Assembly: GCF_963966145.1 (NCBI RefSeq)
Contig: NC_091053.1
Coordinates: forward strand, 18,042,001 to 18,106,000
Direction: 5' to 3'
Length of the DNA stretch: 64,000 nucleotides
Source: Tenebrio molitor
Lineage: Eukaryota > Arthropoda > Insecta > Coleoptera > Tenebrionidae
Under the pieces are notes generated by a model. The model was not told the origin of the DNA and ran no database searches. It saw only the letters and a list, made by a program, of their open reading frames with translations. The position numbers and the translations under genes were made by a program. Positions 1 through 11,900 of this stretch are shown here, piece by piece. The number at the start of each line of letters is the position of its first letter. The stretch's first letter is position 1.

Positions 1-3000
1 TAAGAAATTAAATACATACATTATGTAAAGATACTTCATTGATATTCAATTTTTTAATACAAGCAAACAAAAATCCTGTTAATTTTTTAAGTGTAGTTAT
101 CATTGACATGCAATTAGGTTTTTTTTTTGTGGATTGAAACTTTGGAATTTCAATAAACTTATTCCTTAATAATTATACAAAATTTCATTCAAAACCACTG
201 TAGTTATTACATTTTTACATAAACTAAAAACAGCTGTATTCGCATGTCTGTGGGATTAGCTACCAGGGCATTTTTTTATCGTGTGGGATATCAGAGATAA
301 AAGAAGAGAAACGTGTAATTGCAGATGATTCACAAGAATCGTGTGTCTTGGCTCAAATCCTCATCAAGCTTTGAAAATATGGATAGTAGGAGTCTTATGC
401 AGGTCTTTATAACGTACTAATACTTTTATGAGGGTTGGAACGTTTGGGACAGGACAGAAGGTTCAGAAATGGGCCGTATTTAAACATTTAAACAGTGCGG
501 TCGGTTTCTACACATTACAAAATTTTGAGTACCATCAAGCTGCAAATGTTCGGAGCGTGCCGAAGCGACCGAATGCGGTATTATTTTAGAATGAGTTTAC
601 AATATCTTGTACTCCTACTATACGTACTTTTTTAAAAATATTGTTTTGCTGTTTTTTGAACAGTTGCTTGTTTTGCATATAAAATTTACGGACAAATATA
701 TTCGGATTAAAATGTCGAAAGTGGTTTGGCAGCACCGCCATTCGAACCCAGCATGGCTCCAACAGGACAGCCTGAAAGGACAAGACTCGAGGTTCAACCG
801 AAGAATTCCACCCGAACAGGATTTTGTCGCGTTTTCTCCACACTTTTTACGGTCGCAAATAAATCTCCCGGACGTGTACACAGGCAGACTCGCAAGAAAA
901 ACGTGTCCGTCGTACAGCATCACCTTGTAAGTCATCGCGCATTGTTCGCTCCATTATAATTAATCCGGGGAAAAAAGCCGAACATTTCGCAAAACTTGCT
1001 ACGCCGGATTTAAAAGATCAGCGACCGTTGGCGCCTACGTAGGACTGCATAACATACCAACACCAACCCGACTGCTAAAACTGGCAACAAGCCTCCGTTC
1101 TCGTAACATATTGTTGTTTGTCTTGTAAAATACACTTTTGTCCGGTGCTCCATGGAAATGTCACTCCGAACACGACGTGAGAATATCATTTTTCAAGGTT
1201 GGGAGTTGACAACACCGAAGACGCAATTTTTGCAGACGCACCGGAGTGGTCGAACAATGATATTTGTTTCAAACAATGACAATTTTTTTTCCACTTAATT
1301 TGCCGTCGAGAACTGTAATTTTCGTCTTGGCGTGTGGGTTTTGCTTTTTGCTTGCGCAACAGACTTGCGGAGAGATTTTAGTCGAAGGAAATCGGTGACG
1401 GGAAATTTGAACGGAATTTCGTGGCAACACAACCCAGTAAAGAACTCGTACAAGAGGAAGTGATCCGTTTGATATCGATAAATACATCCTACGACCATCT
1501 GGAAGGTGGAATTGATCAGGAGACATATTCAATAAACAACGTTTTAATTATACCTACGCTCAATTAGTTGGAATGGTTTTTTCTGGCTTTTGTGTAGAAT
1601 TGCGGAATATTTTAGTGAGTCACCAGATTGAGATGTCAAATTGTATTGCACCTTTTCTGTTGGGTCGAATTTCCGCGTCCCACAACTAAAATTGAAAATT
1701 AAAAACCTACACCAATAATCATAAAATTAAAACGGTTTTCTCTACACCTTTATCGGCCCAACTGAATAGGAGCATAAATTTTAGGAGCTATTTTTAAAAG
1801 TGTTGGGGAACAAATGATTCATGAAATAGTCCTGTTGCGAATTTGTGGTTTCTGACCGTGACAGTTCAGGGAGAAAATACAATTAAAATTGATTGCGAAG
1901 GTTGAAAATTCGGCAACCAATAAGAAAAGTATTCATTTGAGTCATTTTTGGAAAAAAATTAGTTGTACTCAGTGCGTAGTAGAGGTATTGGATTCTCTCA
2001 TGGGCTGTAACCTTGGAAATATCTGCGCGAAGGCAAATAGACACTAACGTAATGAATGAATTTCAGATCGGTTTGTAGCGCCTGCTCGAGGCTGATTCGC
2101 AGTTTGCGCAAAGCCCATGAGAAAATCCATCATCTCTAGCTATTTGCTCATGATTTTCCGGTTTATGGCACAACAAATGGGTGTTTTTGCTAAAAAGAAC
2201 ATATTCTTGTAGCGTTTTGCTGAAAAATTCTAGCTCTGTCACACCAATTTTACCAAGGACGATCAAATTCTTTAAAATGGCCAACAGTAAGTCCGGATGT
2301 AAGTCATATTGAATACCACTGGTAACTTATGGAACGGACACTGAATCAGAAGAGATGACAGCCCCAGGGGGCTAGAAATTCTTCCTCGGACTTTAAATGA
2401 ACGCCGCAAAAATTAGTTTTGGGTTTTTTTGTCGCTTCTAATCATCGTTTTTTAAATAAGTTTTTTGGAATGGTATCATCAACAAAAACAAAACATTTAA
2501 ACATTTTAAGGTTGAAACATAATCATGGTGTTGGGTGTTGAAAACGGTCAACAATGAAAGTAAACCATTGTTCACAAAAAATCAATTAGAAGGTGCTCAT
2601 TAGATGGATCAATCGAGGATGTAAAAGGACAAACCGAAAGAAAGCTAATGAAAAGAGTTGAACGACTCGAAGCTCCCGGTCAATTTTCTTTCAACTACAC
2701 TTTTTAGCTCAAAGAAAATGTCTCGTTGACACTATTTCAGGCAATTTTTTAAAAGTTTGTGCATACATTATGGATTTATGCTACCGGATGATGATGCTAC
2801 TTAGTAGATGACGAGCAAAAGATTGCCATAAAATATGAAAAAGGATCAACCAGTCGCAACGTGATTAGTTTCTGATGCCAACCGTAAACCATTCCGTCCC
2901 ATCACCAGTTTTTCCTGTTTGCTCATATATAGGAAGATTTTTAATCAGATTCCAATTAATCGAGACATCATCCAGGACGGCATATTTTAATTTTAAATCG

Positions 3001-3802
3001 CCTACATTGCGCTCGTTAAGATTAAAAGTAAAACGTAGGATTTTGTACGTACAACACACTGACAGAAACCGTCAAAGAATCGATAAGAATATCGAAACGG
3101 GTCAACAAACTGTGAGATTCACTTTCGTATCCTGATGATTGTGAAGCACTTCTTTTCAGTAAAATGAAAACAGTGTTCTCAATTTCATAAATCAATTTAC
3201 GCAACAGGCCGGACAAACCGCACGAGTCATTGTAGAAAAACACAATGAGCGAGTAATTGTCGGTTTTTCTGTTAATCTGAAGAATGGCCGCTGGCTTGAC
3301 GCTATTTTGTGCTGCAATTTATGGAGAAGGAATTTTTTGAAAAAAGAGTATTATAAATAATGATAATAAGGAGAAGTTGGGTTTGTGTTAATTAAGAGTT
3401 GCTGGAAAAGGTTTGCCGCAAACTGAATTTACTGTGGTATTTTTTGAACAAAAAAAATCACCCTGTATATTAGCATAAAAAATAAAATCGGGCTTTGTGT
3501 TATTAATTATAATGAATAGAGACATCTATTTGTAAATTTTGACGGAATTTAACATTTAATAACAAAAAACACTCCCAAAAAAGAATCAAAGAATCAAGAA
3601 ATTAATAAATAATAATAATAATTAAATTCTTTGTAACCAAGAGACAAAACGTCGGAGATTTCTTCGTTCATAGTAGTTAATGTATTTTATGTACCTATTT
3701 ATCTCGATAATCGAATATCTTTATAGCCGTTGTTCAAATGAAATCCTGGACTGGGAAGGCGTTGGAAACCGTCAATTGTTTTGGCTTTTTTAAAGTGTAG
3801 AT

Positions 3803-4093
3803 TGACAGTTGTAATTAGACGATTAAAATTTATAAACAAAAAATCTTCCAGTATTTTTTTTTCTTTCATTGCAATAGCACTAGCATTGCACTTGCATTGC
3901 ACTAGCGATTCCTATTCTCCAAGCAAATATTTAAGGGCACTCTTTGCTGAAAACGAACGTGTTCAATTATGTGGCGATTAAATGTAAATAAAAGTCATTC
4001 GTGTCAAACGGCGGGAAATTCAAACTTTACACCGTTCCAAATGGTTTACGTTTTTCAAGGCCTACTCAGCCCAGGTTTTCATTTGAACGCATG
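3803..4093 (+). repeat. Dispersed repeat, copy 1
   Basis: This segment resembles 10465-10697 in the same orientation. Shared blocks include GACAGTTGTAATTAGA at the left, GTGTCAAACGGCGGGAAATT in the middle and CCTACTCAGCCCAGGTT near the right end. Copy 1 is about 60 bp longer and carries a small internal array of TTGCACTAGCA-like units (about 3868-3906). The family was not recognised. Confidence 0.7.
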
Positions 4094-4733
4094 ATAGATG
4101 AAGACCATGAAGATATCGAAATTGAGTTTATTTTTAATCTTGAATTAATTTACTTTCTAGGATATAAACTGTGGTTGTTAAGGAATAAATCTGAGAAGTA
4201 ATTAAAATTGTAGCCTGAAAATCTTGTTTTATTAAGACGAATAATGCTGTAAAATGCACTTGACCTTAATCATGTAAATATGTATTAAACTTTTATCTCG
4301 TTTTATCTCATTTTTGTTCTTTTTCGCGAATGCTCTTTATCAAGTTATTTTCTGACAGTGGTATTCTTTATTTTTCCACCTAAGCGAGTGAGCGTAAAGA
4401 TGAGCAAATATAATTCATTTAGGAAAATAAATTGTTTGGCAAAATCTGCTGTCGAAGACTGCAAATATTGATTTATGCAATTCGACAATGAGCGTAGACT
4501 GATCCGATATGATTTTGTAGGTGGCTTAGTAAACTAATTTAATTTAGATTTCACAGCGATTGTTCAGGAATGCGGGTCAGATTTTATTAAATGTCACCTT
4601 CAGGGCGACAGTTATTATAACAAAGAATGTTTAATTAAACTCACTCCTCTTTATGCTTTTTTATAACAATAAAAAAAATTAATTACATTTTAGTGAGAAT
4701 GAAAAATAATGTGTGTGATTATGAAAACGGATA

Positions 4734-5508
4734 TAACGAGTGCTCAAAAAATTTGTGGTCAAGTAGGTCATAGTTTTCTCTCTTATTGTACAAACGCAGG
4801 TCATATTTTCAGTTGGTATTTATTTTATTCTGAATTAAATCATCAATTTAAAGTAAAACCGATCATGTAGCACAAAGAAAACTGTGTTGGTTAGAATGAA
4901 AGTTTTACGCCAAACAAATAATTCACGTAATACTTGTTCGCTGCGTTTGACATCTATGATTTGACAGTTCATGAAACTACACCCATACGTCAACGGAAAC
5001 AAAAGCAAGTACCAGGTTACTTGACCACAAGTTTTTTTGAACGCTCGTTATTTCGATATGTTTTGTCGCCACAGAATTACAGCATATATTTCTTTGCCTC
5101 CCTCTTCACTTTCAGCTTTGTTTTCACTTTCACGGTCTTGCTTTGTCATCATGAAATCAAACGCAACACTCTTTATAACACGATTCAGAATTGCCACTCC
5201 TACAGGATTTATTTTGCAGGAAAATTTATAAGATTTTTATTTTTATACCTGTTTTCTTTTTATTACATTAGTGTGATATATTTCTTGTTAACGTCAAGAA
5301 AAAGAATTGTGCTTGATTTTGTTTGTTAACGTGGCAACTGTCAAACCACAGATGTCAACAGTCATTTATGCGAGTTTTTGTGCTTTATGATTTAACTTGT
5401 AAATACCTTGATATACGTGTCTGAAGGAAACGTCAAAGCACATGACCTGTGTGTGTAAAAGAGAAAACCTTGGCCTCCTTGACCTCAAAATTTTTTGAAC
5501 ACTCGTTA
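4734..5508. mobile_element. Composite TA-flanked inverted-repeat element
   Basis: The left end starts TA-ACGAGTGCTCAAAAAATT. Inverted copies of it occur twice to the right, ending in CTCGT-TA at 5050 and again at 5508. The inverted match runs about 50 bp to the outer copy and includes the GGTCAAG and TTTTCTCT blocks. The unit can therefore be read as 4736-5048 (about 313 bp) or as 4736-5506 (about 771 bp), that is, a nested or tandem pair sharing one left end. TA flanks suggest a Tc1/mariner-like MITE. A related right end lies at 62729. The 131-codon open frame at 4934-5329 crosses an internal terminus and is unlikely to be a gene. Confidence 0.7.
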
Positions 5509-5871
5509 TTTAATTTTATTCATGTTCTAGTGTTTTTTTTTGGTCGCGTCCCAACAACATGGTCTACCAATCTGTCAAAATAGGTTAGCACAGATCCAAC
5601 ATCTCGCTTTTTGCTCGTCTTCATTTTAATTAGTGCCTCGCGTGCCAAACGAAACCAACATCCACTCAGATGAAAAGTAATTTATATGAATATTGTTTGA
5701 TTCACAGTATTGTGAGTGCTGTTCACAATGGAGTCTGTCCGCGATAAAGAGAACAATTGCTTTCCATTTCGACCAAGCTCGAAGAGTCGAAAGTTTTCGC
5801 GATTTATTCCGACAGGAACTGCATTAATGAAAACATTTTCTCCGCTTCTAACCGTACCGTTTTTGTTGCAG

Positions 5872-5922
5872 GAGATTGGTGAAGACCTACCAACCCAAGA
5901 AAAAGGATGAAGAAGACTACCA
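5872..5922 (+). CDS. Cip4: Cip4 exon (F-BAR, RLVKTYQPKKKDEEDY)
   Basis: The acceptor is GTTGCAG and the donor is CA/GTAAGT. The 51-nt exon starts with the last base of an Arg codon and ends two bases into a codon. It encodes a signature F-BAR segment that in fly and human relatives directly follows the EYASKLR block. This is the leftmost exon recognised. Confidence 0.93.
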
Positions 5923-8900
5923 GTAAGTTAACAACCGCAAATTAAACCTACGCAGTTAAAATGTAATTGGACTAGGAATAATTTCGCTTTTTATTGCGAA
6001 AACGACCGACTGCGACATTGCACAAATCGCTGGTTTAAATTAGCGTTTAGGTTTTTTATCGGGCCGAGTATTAATTGCAGTATAGTTATAATCAGTTCGC
6101 AACAGGAAATATTTAACCACTTATCAAACGATGAAATGTCGGTAAAAGACAGACTTTGAAATGGCCGCATCCAGCGCCACCAATTATTTTTCAACGGAAC
6201 GTTTGTCCAGTCCCAACCGAAGACATTCCACTGGTTAAGGTCAACGTTTGCGACCCCAGAAGCGGTTGCAACCGAGATAAATAAAAATTTTCATACGCGC
6301 TCACATACGTAATTTTCCTTTCCCTTTTTAATACCACAGTTTCTGTCATTGTGCAGATTATTTAATTCAATCATGATGCATTAATACATATATCACTCCG
6401 AAGAGAAAGCGAATTAGTTGGAGAAAAAAACACACTCGTCAATTGTCATAACGGAAGACTGGTACGTTATGCAATATTGCATGTCGAATCGTTATCTGTT
6501 GATAAAACGATTCTCGTGCTATTGTTGCAACTCACTCGAAAATATTACGTACGGGTGATGATCATCAAAGGTTTTTGTCCTTTTACAGTTACTCAACTTG
6601 AATTCGGCGAAACAAATTAGGTAGCAAATTTGCGTCGAGTTGATGAACTTGTCTGTAACAATTTCCAGTGTTTTTGTTTTCATAAGTGTGGTATTTAACT
6701 GCACGTCTGATTCATTTGGACTACCGGGAAATCTTCCGTAATTGCAATTAGTCACTTTGTAGCAAATTAATATTACTCTCTGCATCGCATGATATCTGAA
6801 GGTATGCAAGTAATTAGTCCTTCAAGGTTGAGATGGAATTTTTTTTGAAAGATGTATTAAAAGCGCTTTCAGATTTCGCTTGACAAAGGAGATGTTGTAA
6901 TATGGAGGTTCGTTCCTTTGCAGGTTCACGTCGTGTAGAGCTTTTAAAATATTGATGAATGAAATCAACGACCTCGCTGGCCAACACGAGGTTGTCGCCG
7001 AAAATCTTCAAGCCAATGTAATAAAGGAGTTGAATGCGTTAGTGAAAGACATCAGGGAAGAGCGAAAAGTGAGTATGGAAAAAGATCAGGTGGTCGTTCT
7101 TATCCGAAAATATGTGTTATCGTTGCAATTGCAAATCGTAAATGTTTTTGGAAAAGTTGAAGTCAATGATGTGGTATACAAGGTGAGGTAAAAAATATGT
7201 AACACTAAGATAACTGTAATAAATAAAACTCAAAATAATAATGGTATACCAAATATAAATGAAATTAAAGAATTCTGGTCAAACATATGGTCAAATGAAG
7301 TTCAATTTAATAATCAGGCAGAATGGATTCCTAATGTAGAAAATGAGATACCAGATAGTAATAATTCACATCATATTCAAATTAGCCTTGAAATTTTAGT
7401 TAAAAATATTAATAGTTCACATAATTGGAAATCCCCTGGAGGTGACCAAATTCATAACTTTTGGTTAAAAAAATTTACTTGTATTCATAAATGCTTACTT
7501 GATCACTTTAACGGATTTATTAGGGAACCTAACACATTTCCAGAGTTTTTGGCCCATGGTATAACATATCTGAAACCAAAAGATTCCGATACTAAAAATC
7601 CATCAAAATATAGGCCAATCACATGTCTGCCTACAATTTATAAAATTATGACATCTTGCATTAAAGTAATAATTTACGACCATTGTCAAAAATTAAATAT
7701 ACTTAATGAAGAACAAAAAGGTTGTGTTAAGGAGTGTTTTGGTTGTAAAGAACAACTCATAATAGATACGGTAATAATGGAACAAGCTAGAAAAAATAAT
7801 AGAAATATTTATACCGCATTCATAGACTACAAAAAAGCCTATGATTCAGTACCACATTCATGGTTAATTAAAATTCTTAAAATTTATAAAATTAATTCGG
7901 ATTTGATTAACTTTTTATCACATGTCATGACATTTTGGAGAACTACTTTAAATTTATCAATAAACAATACTAAATTAAAATCCGAGCCTATTCAAATTAA
8001 ACGGGGAATTTATCAAGGAGATTCTTTAAGTCCTTTATGGTTTTGTCTAGCCATTAATCCTTTGACAAATCTATTAAATAGCACTGGATATGGTTTCAAT
8101 ATTAGACTTAATAATACCACCCTATCCAAATTAAATCACCTTCTTTATATGGATGACATAAAACTTTATGCATCTAAAAAGAATCACATTTTATCTTTAT
8201 TAACAATAACTGAAAATTTCTCAAATGATATTGGCATGAGTTTTGGTATTGATAAGTGTAAAACGCAATCAATATGTCGTGGTCATTACGAAAATTTAGA
8301 ATATATAACTAAAGAAGGAGAAATCATTAAAAATTTAAATAAAGGAGAATTTTATAAATATTTAGGTGTTAATCAATCAAATCATATTCAACATTCAATT
8401 ATAAAAGAAAATTTAGAAAAACAATTTTATTTAAGAATTAAATCTATTTTAAAATCAAAATTAAACGGTAATAATTTAATTAAAGCAGTTAATACATATT
8501 ATATGCTGTTCCATTGTTGACCTATTCTTTTGGTGTTATAAAATGGTCCAAAACTAATTTACAGAATATAAATATTCAAACTAGAGTTCTCTTTACAAAA
8601 TTTTGTAAACATCACCCCAAATCTGCTATTGAAAGATTTAATTTACCACGCGAAAATGGTGGTAGAGGTTTTTCAAATCTAGAAATTCTACAACACAATC
8701 AAATTGCTTCACTAAATAGTTATTTAAACATTAAGGGAGGTAACTAATATTTACCTGTCGAGGACAAGTTTGCCCCCGAGCGATAGCGAGGGGTAGCAAT
8801 AGAGTCCGAGACTGGTTAAATTAGTTACCTCCCGAATTGTTTATAATATTTTTTCTACTCTCAAAGTTATTTTGAACTGCATACTTTATTTTTGATGAAT

Positions 8901-11900
8901 TTATTTTAAATATTTGAATAAAATATTAGTATGTCTGTTGCCGGTTGCTACGACTTGCATCACACAAAACGTCAATATTAAAAGCGTCGTGTCAAAAGTT
9001 TGTAAAATGAATTTGAACAAAATTAAAAGAGAAATGGAAGTTGCTGAGGCTGCAAACGCTTCATGTTCGTTCCCCCTGCCACAGAAATCGAATAAACGTT
9101 ACCATAAGGCATATTAGTGTTTTGTTTGGTTTAATTTTTGTCACTTATTTCCCCGAGGGAGGTAAGTGGTTACTTACATCCCGTCGTTAATAGTAACCAA
9201 CGGTAGGTCAAAAAAGTTGTACCTACATCCACCAAATCAATGTCATAACAACGTACTTACCATGTAGAGAGTGGAAAAAAATTATTTTCTCAATAGAGCT
9301 CGTGATAACACTTTTTTTAATGCTTTGGTTTCAGCGGATAAAGGTTACACACCTTTAAATTTAAGTGATAATGTAATTTCAGATATTGTTGAGCCAAATA
9401 TACCTGACACTATAGCAAATATAAAACAAAAGTCTTTACATGGTAGATATTTTAAAGAGCTAGAACAGCCAGAAATTAATATTCAAGCTTCTCATGCATG
9501 GCTTAAAAAATCAAATATTCATCCTGAGACTGAGGGTTTTATATTTGCAATACAAGATCGTGTTATAAATACAAGAAATTATAAAAAACACATATGCGGT
9601 TTACAATCGATCATCGATAAATGTAGGATTTGCGGAACTGAAGGGGAAACCATTGAACACATCATTTCTTCTTGCACCGTTTTGGCTCAAAGCGAATATA
9701 AAAAACGTCATGATATATTCGCAAAAATTATACACATGAATTTAGCAGTTAAATTCAATTTATTAAAGGATACACAACCACATTACATTTATAAACCAGA
9801 AAGTTGTTTAGAAAATGACAATTACAAATTGTATTTTGATCGGACAGTTTTAACTGACATTCACATTCAGCATAACAGACCAGACATTATTATTTTAAAT
9901 AAACAACAAAAGCAAGCATATCTTTTAGATATAGCTGTTCCAAATTCACACAATATAACACAGACATATAATACAAAAATTAATAAATATTTAGAACTCT
10001 CCGTTGCTATGAGAAATCTTTGGTGTTTAGAAAAAATTTCGATTTTACCATTTATAATTTCAGCAACAGGAATAGTACCGCAATCTCTTTTTAAAAATTT
10101 AAAAATTTTGGACTTAGACAACAAATTGGTGGTTGAAATTCAAAAAGGTATATTATTATACTCATGTCATATCGTGAGGAAATTCCTTAACATTGACACA
10201 GAACATAAAACACAAAAAAGTCAAAATGTGGAGGCGAGACGCCGGTAATTATGTTGATAAGCACTGCACTATTACTTGATAGTATTATCCGTAATAGTGT
10301 ATGTACTCCGGCAAAATTGCCGTGCCGCCGGGTGGAGGTGGGATACGAGAAGTATGTAATGGTTTTATGAAGGCCGCGGCAGTTTATTTTTTCAAATATG
10401 CTCTATTTTAAGATTAATTTTTTGCGGTTTGAAGGAAATGTTTTTTTCAATAATACGAGTATATGACAGTTGTAATTAGAGCAACGTTTGACATTAAAAG
10501 TAGAATAACTAACGATTTCTACTCTATAAGCAAATATCTAAGGGCACCTTTTGCTAAAAACAATCATGTCCAATTATGTGCCGACTAAACATAAACAAAT
10601 GCCATTCGTGTCAAACGGCGGGAAATTCAAACTTTACTGTTCCAAATGGTTTACTTTTTTCAACGCCTACTCAGCCCAGGTTGCCATTTGAACGCATTCT
10701 ATAATTTGCAGCTGAGTTAAGTGTCAAAAAATGTATGTTGTTATCACGATCGAGTAAAAATTTAAGTCTCTATTCATAGAGATAACGAAAATATGAGACT
10801 GTCTTTATCTTTCTGTGCGGTGGATTTCATATGAAAACCATGGCAGTGTCTTAACAAATTAATGTGTTGATAATTTTGAGAACTTACCTTGTATATGTTT
10901 AATAATAACATCAGACAGAATAATATATTGTGCAACAAGTGTTGAAAGTAGCACTTTTCACACGCATGTGACAGTTTGCCGACACGAGCCGTAAGCGAGT
11001 GGCACAAGTGACAAAGTGTGAAAAAAAGGCCTTTCACACGTTTTGCACACTATTCTTTTTCTACGACTGCAGCAAATACACAGAAAAGTAATTTGTCATT
11101 GTGACACGTTAAAAAATAAATTGTTATCATTTCTTTGAAATAAGCATTTTTATTTCTACTGTAATTTTTTTTACATTAATCCAATCTTTATCTACTATTT
11201 ATAAAGATTGTGGCTTTAGTTTTAAATTTCAAATGTTATTTCTGTGATATCTGTTATCATCGGTATTATCGTGACCTGCTTATTTGTTATGTTGTCTCGC
11301 ATTACATAAAGTAAAATCTCGTCATCTCCGATTGTCGTATAGAAAATATGTATTATTAATTTCTACCATTACTGTAAAGCGGTTCCGAACAGATCTTTTG
11401 ATTTTTTGTTGATTTTCAATTTTAGAAGCAACTGCAGGAAGGTCACCGATTGACCCAGTCCCTGCAGACACAGCTGGAGAACCTGCAGCGGTCGAAGAAA
11501 GCCTACGACAAGGCGTACCGAGATAACGAAAAAGCGTTAGAAAATTTCCAAAAAGCTGACGCCGACTTGCATTTATCGAGAGCAGAGGTAGAGTCGTTTC
11601 CTCCCTGTCGCGACCACTTCCATATTTGACTCGGTTTCCCTTCCAGGTCGAGAAACAACGTGCGAATTTATCTTACAAAACTCAAGTTTGTGATACTGCG
11701 AAGAATGAATACGCGATGCAACTGCAAAGGACAAACGAACTACAACGACAGCACTTTCGATCGGGACTACCGGAAGTTTTTCGGCAGTTGCAGGAACTGG
11801 ACGAGAAGAGGATCAAGAATATTAAGAATTTTATACGTAGCTCTGTAGATATCGAACGTAATGTGTTTCCTATTATTAATAAATGTTTAGATGGCATTTT

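Larger units (their letters stand above)
1..5871. other. Gene-free left flank (Cip4 intron or upstream DNA)
   Basis: No exon could be supported here. The first recognisable Cip4 exon begins at 5872 in the middle of the F-BAR domain, so roughly 50 N-terminal codons must lie further left, and this stretch is probably intron. It holds one copy of a dispersed repeat (3803-4093) and an inverted-repeat cluster (4734-5508), listed separately. The open frames around 607-960, 2865-3135 and 4934-5329 match no family I know and look like chance or repeat-derived frames. Confidence 0.6.
7192..10344 (+). mobile_element. Degenerate R2/R4-type LINE with restriction-like endonuclease
   Basis: A non-LTR retrotransposon relic lies in the third visible Cip4 intron, on the sense strand of the host gene. 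It contains reverse transcriptase, a frameshift near 8510, an inverted-repeat insertion (about 8734-9270), then a CCHC knuckle and a PD..D endonuclease, a stop at 10248 and a 96-bp 3' UTR. The 3' end is fixed by comparison with the copy at 52720-53040, since both lose similarity after GGTGGAGGTGGGATA. The 5' end is not defined; frame 1 is open from 7192. The 3' UTR holds a 9-bp hairpin, CACTATTAC/GTAATAGTG (10267-10275 and 10291-10299), kept in both copies and a plausible RT recognition structure. Confidence 0.85.

Noticed and set aside
618..960. Overlapping open frames on both strands at 0.6-0.96 kb, considered as Cip4 5' exon
   Set aside because: None contains the expected N-terminal F-BAR motifs (such as a WDQY-like start or an EYASKLR block), and both strands are open, which suggests base composition rather than coding.
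4934..5329. 131-codon open frame on the + strand
   Set aside because: It crosses the right terminus of an inverted-repeat element, is rich in Phe/Tyr/Ser as expected from AT-rich DNA, and matches no family.
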